This document shows, piece by piece, positions 18,607 through 27,961 of a DNA stretch of 64,000 bases. Source of the stretch: Polynucleobacter sp. 31A-FELB (GTDB lineage Bacteria; Pseudomonadota; Gammaproteobacteria; Burkholderiales; Burkholderiaceae); NCBI RefSeq assembly GCF_018882405.1, contig NZ_JACVOO010000005.1, positions 62,001 to 126,000 of the forward strand. Reading direction: 5' to 3'. Each line of letters starts with the position of its first letter. Position 1 is the stretch's first letter. A program made the position numbers and the translations under genes. Below the pieces are notes generated by a model. That model made no database searches, had not been told where the DNA came from, and saw only the letters and a program-made list of their open reading frames with translations.

Positions 18607-19206
18607 ATGCTTGACCGTGAAGGGTATCGACCCAATGTCGGCATAGTCCTCCTCAACAGCCATAACGAGGTTTTCTGGGGAAAACGCGTTGGGCAGCATT
18701 CGTGGCAGTTCCCGCAGGGCGGGATTCAGCATGGTGAGAGCCCAGAGCAGGCCATGTACCGCGAATTGCATGAGGAAGTTGGCTTGCTACCGGAACATGT
18801 CCAAATTATTGGACGAACCAGGGACTGGCTTCGTTACGACGTCCCTGAGGAGTTCTTGCGTCGGCAACATACCTCCAAAAACCATCGCGCAAGTTATCGC
18901 GGCCAAAAGCAAATCTGGTTTTTACTGCGTTTGGTGGGCCTAGATAGCGATATTCAGTTACGCGCTACTGAACATCCAGAATTTGACGCCTGGCGCTGGG
19001 TTCCTTTTTGGATTCAACTGGACTCCGTTATTGATTTCAAGCGCGAAGTCTACCAATTAGCCCTTTCCGAACTTGCGCGTTACCTGTCTCGCGGCATGCG
19101 AATGCAGCAACTTGCCTGGGGATCTCCACTCGATCTATTTCAATCCCTGTATGGTGGGGGCGAGGAAGACGAATCCAAAGAAACAAAACCTACTGGTAAG
19201 CCATGA
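18607..19206 (+). CDS. rppH: RNA pyrophosphohydrolase (Nudix)
   Basis: The 199-residue protein starts [17 protein letters not shown], the canonical RppH N-terminus, so I chose the ATG at 18607 and not the upstream ATG at 18538 that would overlap proS. The Nudix box runs from GGIQHGE to REx2EEVGL. RppH removes pyrophosphate from the 5' end of mRNAs and starts their decay. The stop overlaps the next gene start (ATGA). Confidence 0.94.
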   Translation: MLDREGYRPNVGIVLLNSHNEVFWGKRVGQHSWQFPQGGIQHGESPEQAMYRELHEEVGLLPEHVQIIGRTRDWLRYDVPEEFLRRQHTSKNHRASYRGQKQIWFLLRLVGLDSDIQLRATEHPEFDAWRWVPFWIQLDSVIDFKREVYQLALSELARYLSRGMRMQQLAWGSPLDLFQSLYGGGEEDESKETKPTGKP

Positions 19207-19772
19207 TGAAACTCTCTATTTGCAGCTCTCGACTTTCCATCCTCGCTCTGGCCTTGAGTTTAGGGTTAGCAGGGTGTGCTGGTGACCCCTTAGAAAGTGG
19301 AGTCGATCCTTTTGCGCCAATGATTTTCAAAGAGGGTGCAACGGCAATGCCACTGAACCCTCCTAATCAGGCAACTATTCAACCTTTTTATGTCTCTCAA
19401 CAAACTATTTTTAAGTTTGCAGTAGATACAGACTCGATTTTGATTGGAAACGATGGTATTACTCGGTACATAGTAATAATCACGAGCCCAAACGGCAATA
19501 ACCAAACCCAATACGAAGGCATTCGTTGCGACTCTTTCCAGTGGCGCCTCTACGGGACCTTTGAAAATGAAGCCTGGAAAGAAAACCCCTTGTCTAGCTG
19601 GAATCCCATCAAAGATCACGCCCCAAATCGCTATCAAGCCGCTTTAGCCCAAGGCGCATTCTGCAGCTTCAACACCCAAGAGAAGAACATCAAAAATATT
19701 ATTCAGTCACTAAATCCAAATGGATTTACTGGCGGCACAAAGCCTACCAATTCTTTTGGTCAAATGCTCTAA
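19203..19772 (+). CDS. CNP1-like family lipoprotein
   Basis: This 189-residue protein has a lipoprotein signal peptide: hydrophobic residues 8-22 and lipobox LAGC with Cys25, followed by an Asp at +3. The mature part, with DSFQWRLYG and [14 protein letters not shown], resembles the CNP1-like family of unknown function in Burkholderiales. Two conserved Cys (in GIRCDSF and GAFCSF) might form a disulfide in the periplasm. The ATG overlaps the rppH stop, so it is translated with rppH. Confidence 0.7.
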   Translation: MMKLSICSSRLSILALALSLGLAGCAGDPLESGVDPFAPMIFKEGATAMPLNPPNQATIQPFYVSQQTIFKFAVDTDSILIGNDGITRYIVIITSPNGNNQTQYEGIRCDSFQWRLYGTFENEAWKENPLSSWNPIKDHAPNRYQAALAQGAFCSFNTQEKNIKNIIQSLNPNGFTGGTKPTNSFGQML

Positions 19773-19777
19773 CAACT

Positions 19778-20566
19778 TTAATAAGTTCTTGGGGTTAAAC
19801 GCGTTCCGATAGCCTCACCAGCCAAAAGACGAGGTAGAACTTGAGGCTCTCGCCCGGAAGCAATAACGGTTGTAGCATCAGTTTGAGCTGCAACTTTCGC
19901 AGCCAGCACTTTGGTCAGCATGCCACCCTTACTGAGTTCACTAGCAGCGCCACCAGCCATTTTTTCCAAAGCAGGATCGCCAGCAATGGCATCACTCAAA
20001 AGAGTGGCAGATGCATCTTGACGCGGATCAGCAGTAAACAATCCACCTTGATCAGTCAGAATTACCAATAAATCTGCATGAATTAAGTTGGTAACCAAAG
20101 CAGCCAAGCTGTCGTTATCTCCGAATTTAATTTCATCTGTAACAACGGTATCGTTTTCATTAATGATTGGAACTACACCGAGCTTTAACAAGGTATCTAA
20201 AGTCGCCTTAGCGTTAGCATTGCGCTCAGCATGCGCTAAGTCTGCATTAGTCAAGAGCACTTGGGCGCTACGTAAATTAAAGCGCGCAAAACAACTTTCA
20301 TAAACCTGCACTAAGCCCATTTGGCCAACTGCAGCCGCAGCTTGCAGTTGATGAATTTCCGTTGGGCGTTTGCTCCAGCCGAGACGTTGCATACCCTCAG
20401 CAATCGCACCGGAACTGACCATCAATACCTCATGGCCAGCAGCTAACAAGGCAGCCATTTGCTCTGCCCACATACCGATTGCAGCACGATCCAGGCCTTC
20501 ACCATTATTAGTGACCAGACTTGAACCTACCTTCACTACGATTCGTTTAGCTTTCTGAGTATTCAT
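19778..20566 (-). CDS. proB: Glutamate 5-kinase, short form without PUA domain
   Basis: The amino-acid kinase domain is complete: [29 protein letters not shown], the NENDTV motif, [11 protein letters not shown] and GGMLTKV. It makes gamma-glutamyl phosphate, the first step of proline synthesis. The protein ends at [16 protein letters not shown] (262 residues). The usual C-terminal PUA domain (about 100 residues) is absent. The convergent CNP1-like gene ends 5 nt away, leaving no room for it. A TTG at 20584 would add six residues; the ATG at 20566 fits the family better. It lies downstream of obgE. proA is not next to it. Confidence 0.9.
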   Translation of the reverse strand: MNTQKAKRIVVKVGSSLVTNNGEGLDRAAIGMWAEQMAALLAAGHEVLMVSSGAIAEGMQRLGWSKRPTEIHQLQAAAAVGQMGLVQVYESCFARFNLRSAQVLLTNADLAHAERNANAKATLDTLLKLGVVPIINENDTVVTDEIKFGDNDSLAALVTNLIHADLLVILTDQGGLFTADPRQDASATLLSDAIAGDPALEKMAGGAASELSKGGMLTKVLAAKVAAQTDATTVIASGREPQVLPRLLAGEAIGTRLTPRTY

Positions 20567-20595
20567 ATCAAACACGGATCCCAAATGACTATTGC

Positions 20596-21690
20596 TTAAT
20601 CTGGAGTTTTATCTTCTGGCTGAGCTTGCTCTTGATAACGTGGATCAGCAGCACGCTCATCCTCATCATCCCTATCCTTGCGAATAGAGTCTAAGTAATC
20701 CTGCAATGAGTAGCACAACTTATCGCAACCTAAACCTGTTAAAGCGGAGATCTCAAAAACAGGTCCCTTCCACTTAAACCGTTTAATAAAGTCCGCAACT
20801 ACTTGCTTGCGATCTTCCTCAGGAATCATGTCGACTTTATTCAGCACCAACCAACGTGGCTTTTCAACCAGAGCTTCATCGTACTTACGTAATTCATTCA
20901 CGATAGCAACAGCATCTGCCACCGGATCAATATTCTCATCGAATGGAGCAATATCGACTAAATGCAAAAGTACGCCAGTGCGCTGCAAGTGTCTTAAGAA
21001 GCGATGACCCAAGCCCGCACCTTCTGCAGCACCCTCAATCAAGCCTGGAATATCGGCAATCACAAAGCTACGCTCAGCACCTACACGCACCACACCCAAA
21101 TTTGGATGCAAGGTTGTAAACGGATAGTCTGCAATCTTTGGACGCGCATTAGACACAGCGGTAATCAAAGTCGATTTACCCGCATTAGGCATGCCTAACA
21201 AACCAACGTCAGCCAATACTTTTAATTCGAGCTTGAGCTTACGACGCTCGCCCTCTTTACCATTCGTCTTCTGGCGAGGAGCGCGGTTCGTACTGCTTTT
21301 GAAATGAATATTTCCCCAACCACCAACACCGCCCTGCGCTAAACAAAGACGTTCACCGTGGGTAGTTAAGTCAGCAATTGGTTCACCAGTTTCGTAATCA
21401 GAAATGATGGTGCCAACTGGCATACGCAATTCAATATCGTCGCCTGCGCGACCATAGCAATCAGCGCCACGACCAGGCTCACCATTTTTTGCAGTGTGCG
21501 TTTTAGCGTAGCGATAGTCAATCAATGTGTTGATGTTGCGATCAGCAGTAGCCCAAACGCTTCCGCCTTTACCGCCGTCACCACCATCGGGGCCACCGAA
21601 TTCGATAAACTTTTCGCGGCGCATGGAGGCACTCCCGGCGCCACCTTGGCCAGCTATGACTTCAATACGAGCTTCGTCTATAAATTTCAT
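20596..21690 (-). CDS. obgE: Obg family GTPase
   Basis: The 364-residue protein has the glycine-rich Obg fold (1-158, with many GG repeats in [12 protein letters not shown]) and a GTPase domain with [18 protein letters not shown] and NKVD. It ends in an acidic, charged tail ([15 protein letters not shown]). It acts in large ribosomal subunit maturation and the stringent response. It follows rplU-rpmA as usual, but a strong terminator sits between. Confidence 0.96.
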   Translation of the reverse strand: MKFIDEARIEVIAGQGGAGSASMRREKFIEFGGPDGGDGGKGGSVWATADRNINTLIDYRYAKTHTAKNGEPGRGADCYGRAGDDIELRMPVGTIISDYETGEPIADLTTHGERLCLAQGGVGGWGNIHFKSSTNRAPRQKTNGKEGERRKLKLELKVLADVGLLGMPNAGKSTLITAVSNARPKIADYPFTTLHPNLGVVRVGAERSFVIADIPGLIEGAAEGAGLGHRFLRHLQRTGVLLHLVDIAPFDENIDPVADAVAIVNELRKYDEALVEKPRWLVLNKVDMIPEEDRKQVVADFIKRFKWKGPVFEISALTGLGCDKLCYSLQDYLDSIRKDRDDEDERAADPRYQEQAQPEDKTPD

Positions 21691-21693
21691 GAA

Positions 21694-21720
21694 TAAAAAA
21701 GGCCTCGCTTAGCGAGGCCT
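21694..21720 (-). terminator. Rho-independent terminator between rpmA and obgE
   Basis: A 9-bp perfect stem AGGCCTCGC/GCGAGGCCT with loop TAA is followed on the minus strand by TTTTTTATT. It should end most rplU-rpmA transcripts, so obgE-proB must depend on read-through or on a promoter in the 57 nt between (not recognised). Confidence 0.9.
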
Positions 21721-21777
21721 GTTCCTAAGAGTTAAATTCGGAATAAATCTGAATCAAACGTGTCTCAGTCAGGCGTC

Positions 21778-22038
21778 TTATGAACGCGGGAGAACTGAAA
21801 CCTGGGCCTTCTTCAAAGCACCCTTAACGCCAAATTCCACTTGTCCGTCAACTAAGGCAAACAAAGTGTGATCTTTACCAATACCAACGTTCATACCCGG
21901 ATGTACTCGTGTACCACGTTGACGAATGATGATGCTACCAGCGTTGATTTGCTCGCCGCCAAAAACTTTAACGCCTAAGCGTTTCGATTCTGAGTCGCGG
22001 CCATTTCGTGTCGAGCCGCCGCCTTTTTTCTGTGCCAT
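21778..22038 (-). CDS. rpmA: 50S ribosomal protein L27
   Basis: The 86-residue protein begins [19 protein letters not shown] and has [22 protein letters not shown], diagnostic of L27. The N-terminus reaches the peptidyl-transferase centre. The protein starts directly at the MAQKK sequence, so no N-terminal cleavage of the Firmicutes type is needed. It lies 33 nt after rplU with ribosome-binding site CAGGAGAAAG. Confidence 0.98.
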   Translation of the reverse strand: MAQKKGGGSTRNGRDSESKRLGVKVFGGEQINAGSIIIRQRGTRVHPGMNVGIGKDHTLFALVDGQVEFGVKGALKKAQVSVLPRS

Positions 22039-22071
22039 ATCTTTCTCCTGCTATTTAGCCGTTAGCCTAAA

Positions 22072-22383
22072 TTAGGCTTTAATCGTGTTAATCAGAATTT
22101 CTGTGTAATTCTGACGATGGCCTTGGTGCTTTTGATAATGCTTGCGACGGCGCATCTTAAAGATTGTCACTTTATCGTGACGTCCCTGGGAGACGACAGT
22201 GGCCATCACAGCTGCACCATTAACCAATGGATCACCCAATTTGAGTGAAGCGCCTTCGCCTACGGCTAAGACTTGGTCAAGAGTGATTTCGCTGCCGATT
22301 TCCGCTGGTATCTGTTCTATTTTCAATTTTTCGCCTGCAGCAACTTTATACTGTTTGCCACCGGTTTTTATGACCGCGTACAT
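22072..22383 (-). CDS. rplU: 50S ribosomal protein L21
   Basis: The 103-residue protein starts [20 protein letters not shown] at 22383, the universal L21 N-terminus, preceded by a GAGG-type ribosome-binding site. An in-frame upstream ATG at 22398 is rejected. The segment [16 protein letters not shown] binds 23S rRNA. It is first in the rplU-rpmA operon, behind a perfect consensus promoter. Confidence 0.98.
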   Translation of the reverse strand: MYAVIKTGGKQYKVAAGEKLKIEQIPAEIGSEITLDQVLAVGEGASLKLGDPLVNGAAVMATVVSQGRHDKVTIFKMRRRKHYQKHQGHRQNYTEILINTIKA

Positions 22384-22414
22384 GGTTTGAAACCTCAATT
22401 AATATCTACATTTA

Positions 22415-22437
22415 AGCTAATCCACCCTGGATGAGCT
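22415..22437 (-). other. Hairpin at the 5' end of the rplU leader
   Basis: AGCTAATCC and GGATGAGCT pair at 8 of 9 positions around loop ACCCT. The structure begins a few nucleotides after the predicted transcription start (near 22440) and ends about 30 nt before the rplU ATG. It may stabilise the 5' end or serve in control by a ribosomal protein; both are guesses. Confidence 0.45.
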
Positions 22438-22446
22438 AAGCGGATT

Positions 22447-22475
22447 ATTATATCTTGCATGACGAGCACTGTCAA
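22447..22475 (-). promoter_or_regulatory. Perfect sigma-70 consensus promoter of rplU-rpmA
   Basis: On the minus strand: TTGACA (22475-22470), 17-nt spacer, TATAAT (22452-22447). Both hexamers match the consensus exactly. The -35 and much of the spacer lie inside the first codons of the divergent ispB gene, whose ATG is at 22459. Confidence 0.9.
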
Positions 22476-23463
22476 AACCAATGAATTAAGCCAAATTTTG
22501 GCCCCAATAGCCTTAGATTTCAAGGCCTTAGATGAGGTTATTCGCCTACGATTAGCCTCAAAAGTGGCTTTAATTGACCAAATCTCCACTTACATCATCC
22601 AGGCGGGCGGAAAACGGGTTCGGCCAGCCCTTTTGCTCCTAGTAAGCAAAGCCTTAGCCAACGGTAAAGAAACCCCCCATGCCCTAGAACTGGCGGCCGT
22701 AGTGGAATTTATCCATACAGCCACCCTCCTGCATGATGACGTTGTAGACGAATCGACCCTGAGAAGGGGTCGTGAGACTGCTAACGCTGCTTTTGGTAAT
22801 GCAGCAAGCGTATTGGTGGGCGATTTTCTGTATTCCAGAGCCTTTCAGATGATGGTTGGGCCCAACGACCTGCGGGTAATGGAAATCCTGTCTGATGCAA
22901 CCAATACGATTGCCGAGGGAGAGGTTTTACAGCTCCTCAATATGAACGACCCCGAAGTAGACGAAGAAAGCTATTTGCGGGTGATTCGCTATAAAACTGC
23001 TAAGTTATTTGAAGCATCTACAGAACTTGGGGCAATTTTGGCTGGGACTGATGTCAAGCAGAGAGAGCAGTCCGCAGCATTTGGGCGCCATATTGGCACC
23101 GCCTTCCAATTAATGGATGACCTTCTGGACTACACCGCCGACGCATCCCAAATGGGGAAAAATGCTGGCGACGATTTAAGGGAAGGCAAACCTACCCTTC
23201 CATTGATTTACCTTCTTGAAAATGGCAGTATTGAAGAACGCTTACTGGTTCGCGCCGCAATCGAACAAAATCAAGATTTACCAGATGATGTGTTCCAGCA
23301 GATTCTGAGCGCAGTTCAAAATTCCGGGGCTTTGGATTACACCCAAGCTGCTGCGAAACAAGAAGTTGACTTGGCGCTCGAATGTCTCAAAGACTTCCCT
23401 ACAAATGAGGCCACTTCAGCGTTACACGCCTTGTGTAAGTACTCTTTATCTAGACAGGCCTAA
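22459..23463 (+). CDS. ispB: Polyprenyl (octaprenyl) diphosphate synthase
   Basis: This 334-residue trans-prenyltransferase has both Asp-rich motifs, LLHDDVVDES and LMDDLLDYT, plus GGKRVRPALLLL and GDFLYSRAF. It lengthens isoprenoid chains, here probably the octaprenyl side chain of ubiquinone. Divergent placement from rplU-rpmA is common in proteobacteria. No ribosome-binding site precedes the ATG; a TATTAT sequence ends 8 nt before it, so the mRNA may be leaderless. Confidence 0.92.
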   Translation: MTSTVKTNELSQILAPIALDFKALDEVIRLRLASKVALIDQISTYIIQAGGKRVRPALLLLVSKALANGKETPHALELAAVVEFIHTATLLHDDVVDESTLRRGRETANAAFGNAASVLVGDFLYSRAFQMMVGPNDLRVMEILSDATNTIAEGEVLQLLNMNDPEVDEESYLRVIRYKTAKLFEASTELGAILAGTDVKQREQSAAFGRHIGTAFQLMDDLLDYTADASQMGKNAGDDLREGKPTLPLIYLLENGSIEERLLVRAAIEQNQDLPDDVFQQILSAVQNSGALDYTQAAAKQEVDLALECLKDFPTNEATSALHALCKYSLSRQA

Positions 23464-24398
23464 GCGCCAACACTCTTTAGCCTGATATCGCGCGCAGTGA
23501 TGCGCGCTTTTTCTGCCTCATCACGCAGGCGCACAATTTCCTCAGCGGTAAGTCGTTCAAGATTGGAATAATCTAGTTTCCATGCAGGATCAGAATCCCA
23601 AACCAAAGGGGACTGCACTGTTGTTCTTGGTCCTGGCGCGCCCGCAAGTAAACGCAGAGCCAATTCAAAATTGGAGTCTTGCGATTCAATGTTATTGGGT
23701 AGTGCTGCGGCATTACCAAGCGGGAAGTCGCTAAAGAGCAAGCGTGGCACACCGCAATACTCCACAATATCTTTCGCTGCGCCCATGACGACTGTTGGAA
23801 TACCGGCAGCCTCCAAATAACGCGCCAATAAACTTTGGCTCTGGTGACAGATAGGGCAATTCGGAATCAATACAGCAACATCAACCTGATCTGTGCGCAT
23901 CTTGCCGAGGATCAACGGCGCATCAATCTCGAGGGTATGGCGTTGACTGCGATTGGTTGGTAGCCCGTAAAAATGTTTCGATAGAGATTGAATACGGCCC
24001 TTTGCAACAGCGCGTTTCGCTGCATCCAATGGAAACCAACAATTGCTGTCCTGCATGTCAGCATTACGCCTATCAATACCAACATGCGCAATACGTAAGT
24101 CTGCATCCTCATCTATAGAGCGAGCATAGGGGTCGTAAAACTTGGCAGCAGCGTTGTACGCTGCGCCAGGCCCCTGGGGTCCTTTGTTTGCGTCATAGGG
24201 CACTGCGGTAGTGATCAAACCTAGGATCGATTGATTGAGGGGCTTTTGCAGCGCGGCAAAAGGCACATCAATGTAATGCGCCCAAACATACGGCGTCTCA
24301 TACCCCAATCCAAGATAGTAATTACGAGTGCGGTCAATATAGCGAACTGGCTGGTCCAATTCAGGCGCAAATAGCAATTCAGAATTCTTGGTCATCAA
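23460..24398 (-). CDS. Glycine/sarcosine/betaine/D-proline reductase selenoprotein B-like protein (Cys form)
   Basis: The 312-residue protein shows a central CPICH motif (NCPICHQSQSLLARYL, near residue 185), then GIPTVVMGAAKDIVEYCGVPR and LLFSDFPLGNAAALP. This is the pattern of GrdB/PrdB-family reductases, where anaerobes use selenocysteine. Here both motif positions are ordinary Cys. The rest of a glycine reductase complex is absent, so the substrate is unknown. Its C-terminus is charged and helical (LTAEEIVRLRDEAEKAR). It overlaps the ispB stop by 4 nt on the opposite strand and diverges from the FAH-family gene. Confidence 0.5.
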   Translation of the reverse strand: MMTKNSELLFAPELDQPVRYIDRTRNYYLGLGYETPYVWAHYIDVPFAALQKPLNQSILGLITTAVPYDANKGPQGPGAAYNAAAKFYDPYARSIDEDADLRIAHVGIDRRNADMQDSNCWFPLDAAKRAVAKGRIQSLSKHFYGLPTNRSQRHTLEIDAPLILGKMRTDQVDVAVLIPNCPICHQSQSLLARYLEAAGIPTVVMGAAKDIVEYCGVPRLLFSDFPLGNAAALPNNIESQDSNFELALRLLAGAPGPRTTVQSPLVWDSDPAWKLDYSNLERLTAEEIVRLRDEAEKARITARDIRLKSVGA

Positions 24399-24451
24399 TC
24401 TGTCCCTGTAAGATATTGCTTATCAAATATTAACTATCAGGAGAATTCATT

Positions 24452-25219
24452 ATGGCTCAATGGCTCAGGTTTCAACATCAAGGCAAATCCGGTTTAGGTC
24501 AAGTACAGGGTGATCAGATTGCCGTCTACACCGGCGATCTATTTAATGATCCAAAAGCCACTGGCGAGACATTAAAACTATCCAATGTCACCATCGATAT
24601 CCCATGCACCCCATCCAAAATGGTTGCCATGGTGGATAACTTTCATGCACTTGTCACCAAGCTTGAGCATGCAGTACCAGCTGAGCCTTTGTATTTTCTA
24701 AAAGGTAACAACTCTTTCTTGGCAGCCAATCAAGTGATTCGGACGCCAAAGTCCTACTCTGGAAAAGTCGTTTATGAAGGCGAACTCGGAATTGTTATCG
24801 GCAAAGCATGTCATGAAGTAGATGAATCACAAGCAGCCGCTGCAATTTTTGGTTACACCTGCATTAACGATGTCACTGCAATTGAGATTTTGAATCGCGA
24901 CCCTGGATATGCGCAGTGGACACGCTCTAAGAGCTTTAATACCTTTGGTGTCTTTGGTCCCTACATCACTACCGACGTAGATCCAAGCAAACTAACAATT
25001 AAAACCATTTTGAATGATCAAGAGCGCCAAAACTATCCCATTGCTGACATGATTTTCCCGCCAGCGAAATTGGTCAGCTTAATTTCTCAGGATGTACCTC
25101 TACAAGCTGGCGACATCATCGCTTGCGGAACTTCTGTTGGTGTTGGCTCAATGAAACCTGGCAGCAATGTCAGCATCATCATTGATGGCGTTGGACGTTT
25201 AGATAATCTTTTTGAATAA
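24452..25219 (+). CDS. Fumarylacetoacetate hydrolase-family enzyme
   Basis: The 255-residue protein has the FAH core: YEGELGIVIGKACHEV with the metal-binding Glu residues, IFGYTCINDVTAIE, KSFNTFGVFGPYI, and the closing GDIIACGTSVGVGSMKPGSNVSIIIDGVG. Members hydrolyse C-C bonds, or hydrate or decarboxylate 2-oxo acids, in catabolism of aromatics and sugar acids. The substrate cannot be told. Ribosome-binding site AGGAGAA precedes the ATG. Confidence 0.82.
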   Translation: MAQWLRFQHQGKSGLGQVQGDQIAVYTGDLFNDPKATGETLKLSNVTIDIPCTPSKMVAMVDNFHALVTKLEHAVPAEPLYFLKGNNSFLAANQVIRTPKSYSGKVVYEGELGIVIGKACHEVDESQAAAAIFGYTCINDVTAIEILNRDPGYAQWTRSKSFNTFGVFGPYITTDVDPSKLTIKTILNDQERQNYPIADMIFPPAKLVSLISQDVPLQAGDIIACGTSVGVGSMKPGSNVSIIIDGVGRLDNLFE

Positions 25220-25260
25220 GCTATCTAATTCGTAACTCTAAAACTAGACCCTTAAAACAA

Positions 25261-25294
25261 AAACCCTCACCATAATTAGTGGTGAGGGTTTTTT
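25261..25294 (+). terminator. Bidirectional rho-independent terminator
   Basis: A 12-bp perfect stem, AAACCCTCACCA/TGGTGAGGGTTT with loop TAATTAG, has T6 on the plus side and TTTTTGTTTT on the minus side. It separates the convergent FAH-family and panE-like genes. Confidence 0.95.
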
Positions 25295-25315
25295 AATACT
25301 CAAAACTGCAGATAC

Positions 25316-26335
25316 TTAGTAACCAGAAACGGATGGCAAAGCCAAGCTACCTTTAGAAGCCTGGACATTTTCATCAAGATACTTCGTCAACGCAAAGACT
25401 GTATTGAGGCAAGGTGTTGGAGTTTCTGTAATCTTGCCAAGCTCAATCACGGAACCCAATAAGGCATCAATCTCTAAGCTACGGCCCGCTTCCAAGTCTT
25501 GCAACATCGATGTTTTGTGTTTGCCAACTTTTTCAGCACCTGCAATACGACGCTCAATATCCACACGGAAAGTCACACCCAATTTCTCGGCAATCGTTTG
25601 AGCCTCAGCCATCATGTTGCGAGCTAACTCTTTAGTAAGTGGATATTGGCAAATGCCTTCTAATGTTCCATGAGTCAAAGAGCTGATTGGATTGAAGGTC
25701 ATATTGCCCCACAATTTCAACCAAATTTCAGAACGAATATCTTCCAAGATTGGTGACTTAAATCCGGCAGCCGACATCATCTCAGACATCTTCTGAATGC
25801 GCTCGGTCTGCTTGCCATCCAACTCACCCAATGGGAAACGATTGCCTTCAACGTGACGAATCACGCCAGGCGCTTGGGTGAAGGTAGCTGGATACACTAC
25901 GCAACCAATAATGTTGTTTGGATTAATTGCATTCTTCGCAACACCACCAGCATCAACTGTTTCAACCGAGTGATCTTGATAGTCGCCACCCAACTTCTGG
26001 AAGTACCACCAAGGAATTCCGTTTTGCATCGGAATCAAAATAGTTTCTGGTCCCATGATTGCAGCGAGATCTTCAATGATCGGCTCAACCTGATGCGCCT
26101 TCACAGCCAAGATCACAACATCAGGAGTTTCCGCATCCCGAATTTTTTCAACTGCTTTTACCTGCGCCACTAAAGGCTCAGGTTGGTCATCCATAATTAA
26201 TGCGAGGCCACGCTCTTTAATCGCAGCTAATGTAGCACCACGCGCTACAACCGTGACGTCATTGCCAGCTCGCGCCAACATGACAGCAAGGTAACCGCCA
26301 ATTGCGCCCCCTCCACCGATCACACAGATTTTCAT
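25316..26335 (-). CDS. 2-dehydropantoate 2-reductase-like (PanE/ApbA family)
   Basis: The 339-residue protein begins MKICVIGGGGAIGGYLAVMLARAG, an NAD(P) Rossmann loop. It has AVKAHQVEPI, PMQNGIPWW, a central KLWGNMTFNPISSL segment with the catalytic Lys, and a helical ApbA C-terminus. PanE makes D-pantoate for coenzyme A. Proteobacteria have several paralogues of this length that act on other 2-oxo acids, so the pantoate role is not certain. It stands alone between the terminator and the damaged symporter gene. Confidence 0.75.
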   Translation of the reverse strand: MKICVIGGGGAIGGYLAVMLARAGNDVTVVARGATLAAIKERGLALIMDDQPEPLVAQVKAVEKIRDAETPDVVILAVKAHQVEPIIEDLAAIMGPETILIPMQNGIPWWYFQKLGGDYQDHSVETVDAGGVAKNAINPNNIIGCVVYPATFTQAPGVIRHVEGNRFPLGELDGKQTERIQKMSEMMSAAGFKSPILEDIRSEIWLKLWGNMTFNPISSLTHGTLEGICQYPLTKELARNMMAEAQTIAEKLGVTFRVDIERRIAGAEKVGKHKTSMLQDLEAGRSLEIDALLGSVIELGKITETPTPCLNTVFALTKYLDENVQASKGSLALPSVSGY

Positions 26336-26436
26336 AAGAACTCCATAAAGATAAGAAATTTTGAATTAGTGTCATTTTAGAGGTGAATATTTTGCGGTGC
26401 AACAAGATATTATGCTTAATATTTAAGCAATTTAAA

Positions 26437-27853
26437 TTAACTCGCAATCAATCTGGCGCGTGGCACCAATCCACCCAAAAGCATGCCAATAATGCTCGCT
26501 ATAAGGCCTGCCAATTGAGGGGGGAGAATAGCCTGAGGGGCAAGAACCTCACAGCTAATCCAAACAGTCAGGCCACCAACTACAGCCAATAGACCACCCA
26601 AAGAATTGGCTTTTGACCAATACACCCCGAAAGCCAGTGGTACAAAAGCAGCAACCAAAGTTACTTTATAGGCATTCTCGACCATCTTAAAAATAGACAA
26701 ATGGGAGTTAATCGCAAAGAAAGTAACCACTACCGCAAAACAAAGCACAGTGATTCTCATCACTTTTAACAAGTCCTTATCGGACAAGTGCTTAAAGAAA
26801 CCTCTGACAATATTTTCAGCAAAGGTGACGGACGGGGCAAGCAAGGTTGCACTAGCGCAACTCTTAATAGCCGAAAGTAAGGCTCCGAAAAACATTACCT
26901 GCGCAATCAGCGGAGCGTGGTTCAGTATCAGCTTAGGCAAAATCATTTGCGGGTCTGTATCAAGATATTGCTTCACTAAATCCGGACTGATGATGGTTGC
27001 TGAATAGGCTAGATACAAGGGAACAAATGCAAATATGAAATACAGCACACCACCCAATAAGGCTGCCTGCACCGCAATATTGACATTTTTAGAGGAGGTA
27101 ATCCGTTGAAATACATCTTGCTGCGGGATAGAGCCCAGCATCATGGTGCATAAGGCAGCCACAAATCCCAAGATGGAAGCAAGATTCATATCCGGCCAGA
27201 AATTGGAGAACTGTCCAGCAGCAGCGGCATGCTCCAAGACAACGCCAACACCGCCAGTTTGGACGGTCATCTCACCACCAATGTAGAGCATGCCCACAAC
27301 AATGATGATCATCTGAATGAAGTCGGTAATAGCTACAGACCACATGCCGCCAAATAGCGTATAGATCAGCACACTGCCAGCACCAATTAACATGCCGCCT
27401 GTTTGAGAAATGCTGCCTTCAGATACGACATTAAAGACAAGTCCCAAAGCTTTAATCTGCGCTGCCACCCAACCCAAATAGGAAACCACAATGCAAAGGG
27501 TTACTAAAACCTCAACAGTACGGCCATACTTTTCTCTAAAGAAATCACCAATCGTGAGCATGCGGCGGTTGTAGAGATGCCGGGCAAAAAAGAGTCCCAC
27601 CAAAATCAGGCACATGGAAGATCCAAAAGGATCGGATACTATTCCACCGATCCCCCTCTTTCAAGAAAGTGGCTGGGATACCTAAAACCGTTTCAGATCC
27701 AAACCAGGTGGCAAATACCGTAGCAGTAACAATAGGCAAAGGGAGGCTATGACCAGCCGCAGCAAAGTCAGCGGTATTTTTGACCCGTAGCGCAGCCCAA
27801 AGACCAATACCTACAGATACCACCCAATAGATGATGACAAACCAAATCAACAT
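26437..27853 (-). pseudogene. Sodium:solute symporter (SSS/PutP-like family), frameshifted
   Basis: Two overlapping frames make one protein. The first (from the ATG at 27853) gives MLIWFVIIYWVVSVGIGLW through FATWFGSETVLGIPATFLKEG. The second continues IGGIVSDPFGSSMCLILVGL to residue 471, with about twelve membrane segments and the motifs NRRMLTIGDFF and FGGMWSVAITDFIQMII. They join exactly if one C is removed from the C5 run at 27652-27656. As written the protein ends after 102 residues. Transporters of this family import organic solutes with sodium. This is a recent mutation or a sequencing error; the rest of the gene is intact. Confidence 0.85.
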
Positions 27854-27961
27854 CGCCCAATTTCTCCTTCAGGAATTTGGTCAAATTATATGGCCTTGTT
27901 ACTTATGGCATTTAATCAATAAGAACCAAATTTGGGCGGTCTGGTCTGACATAATTCATGG

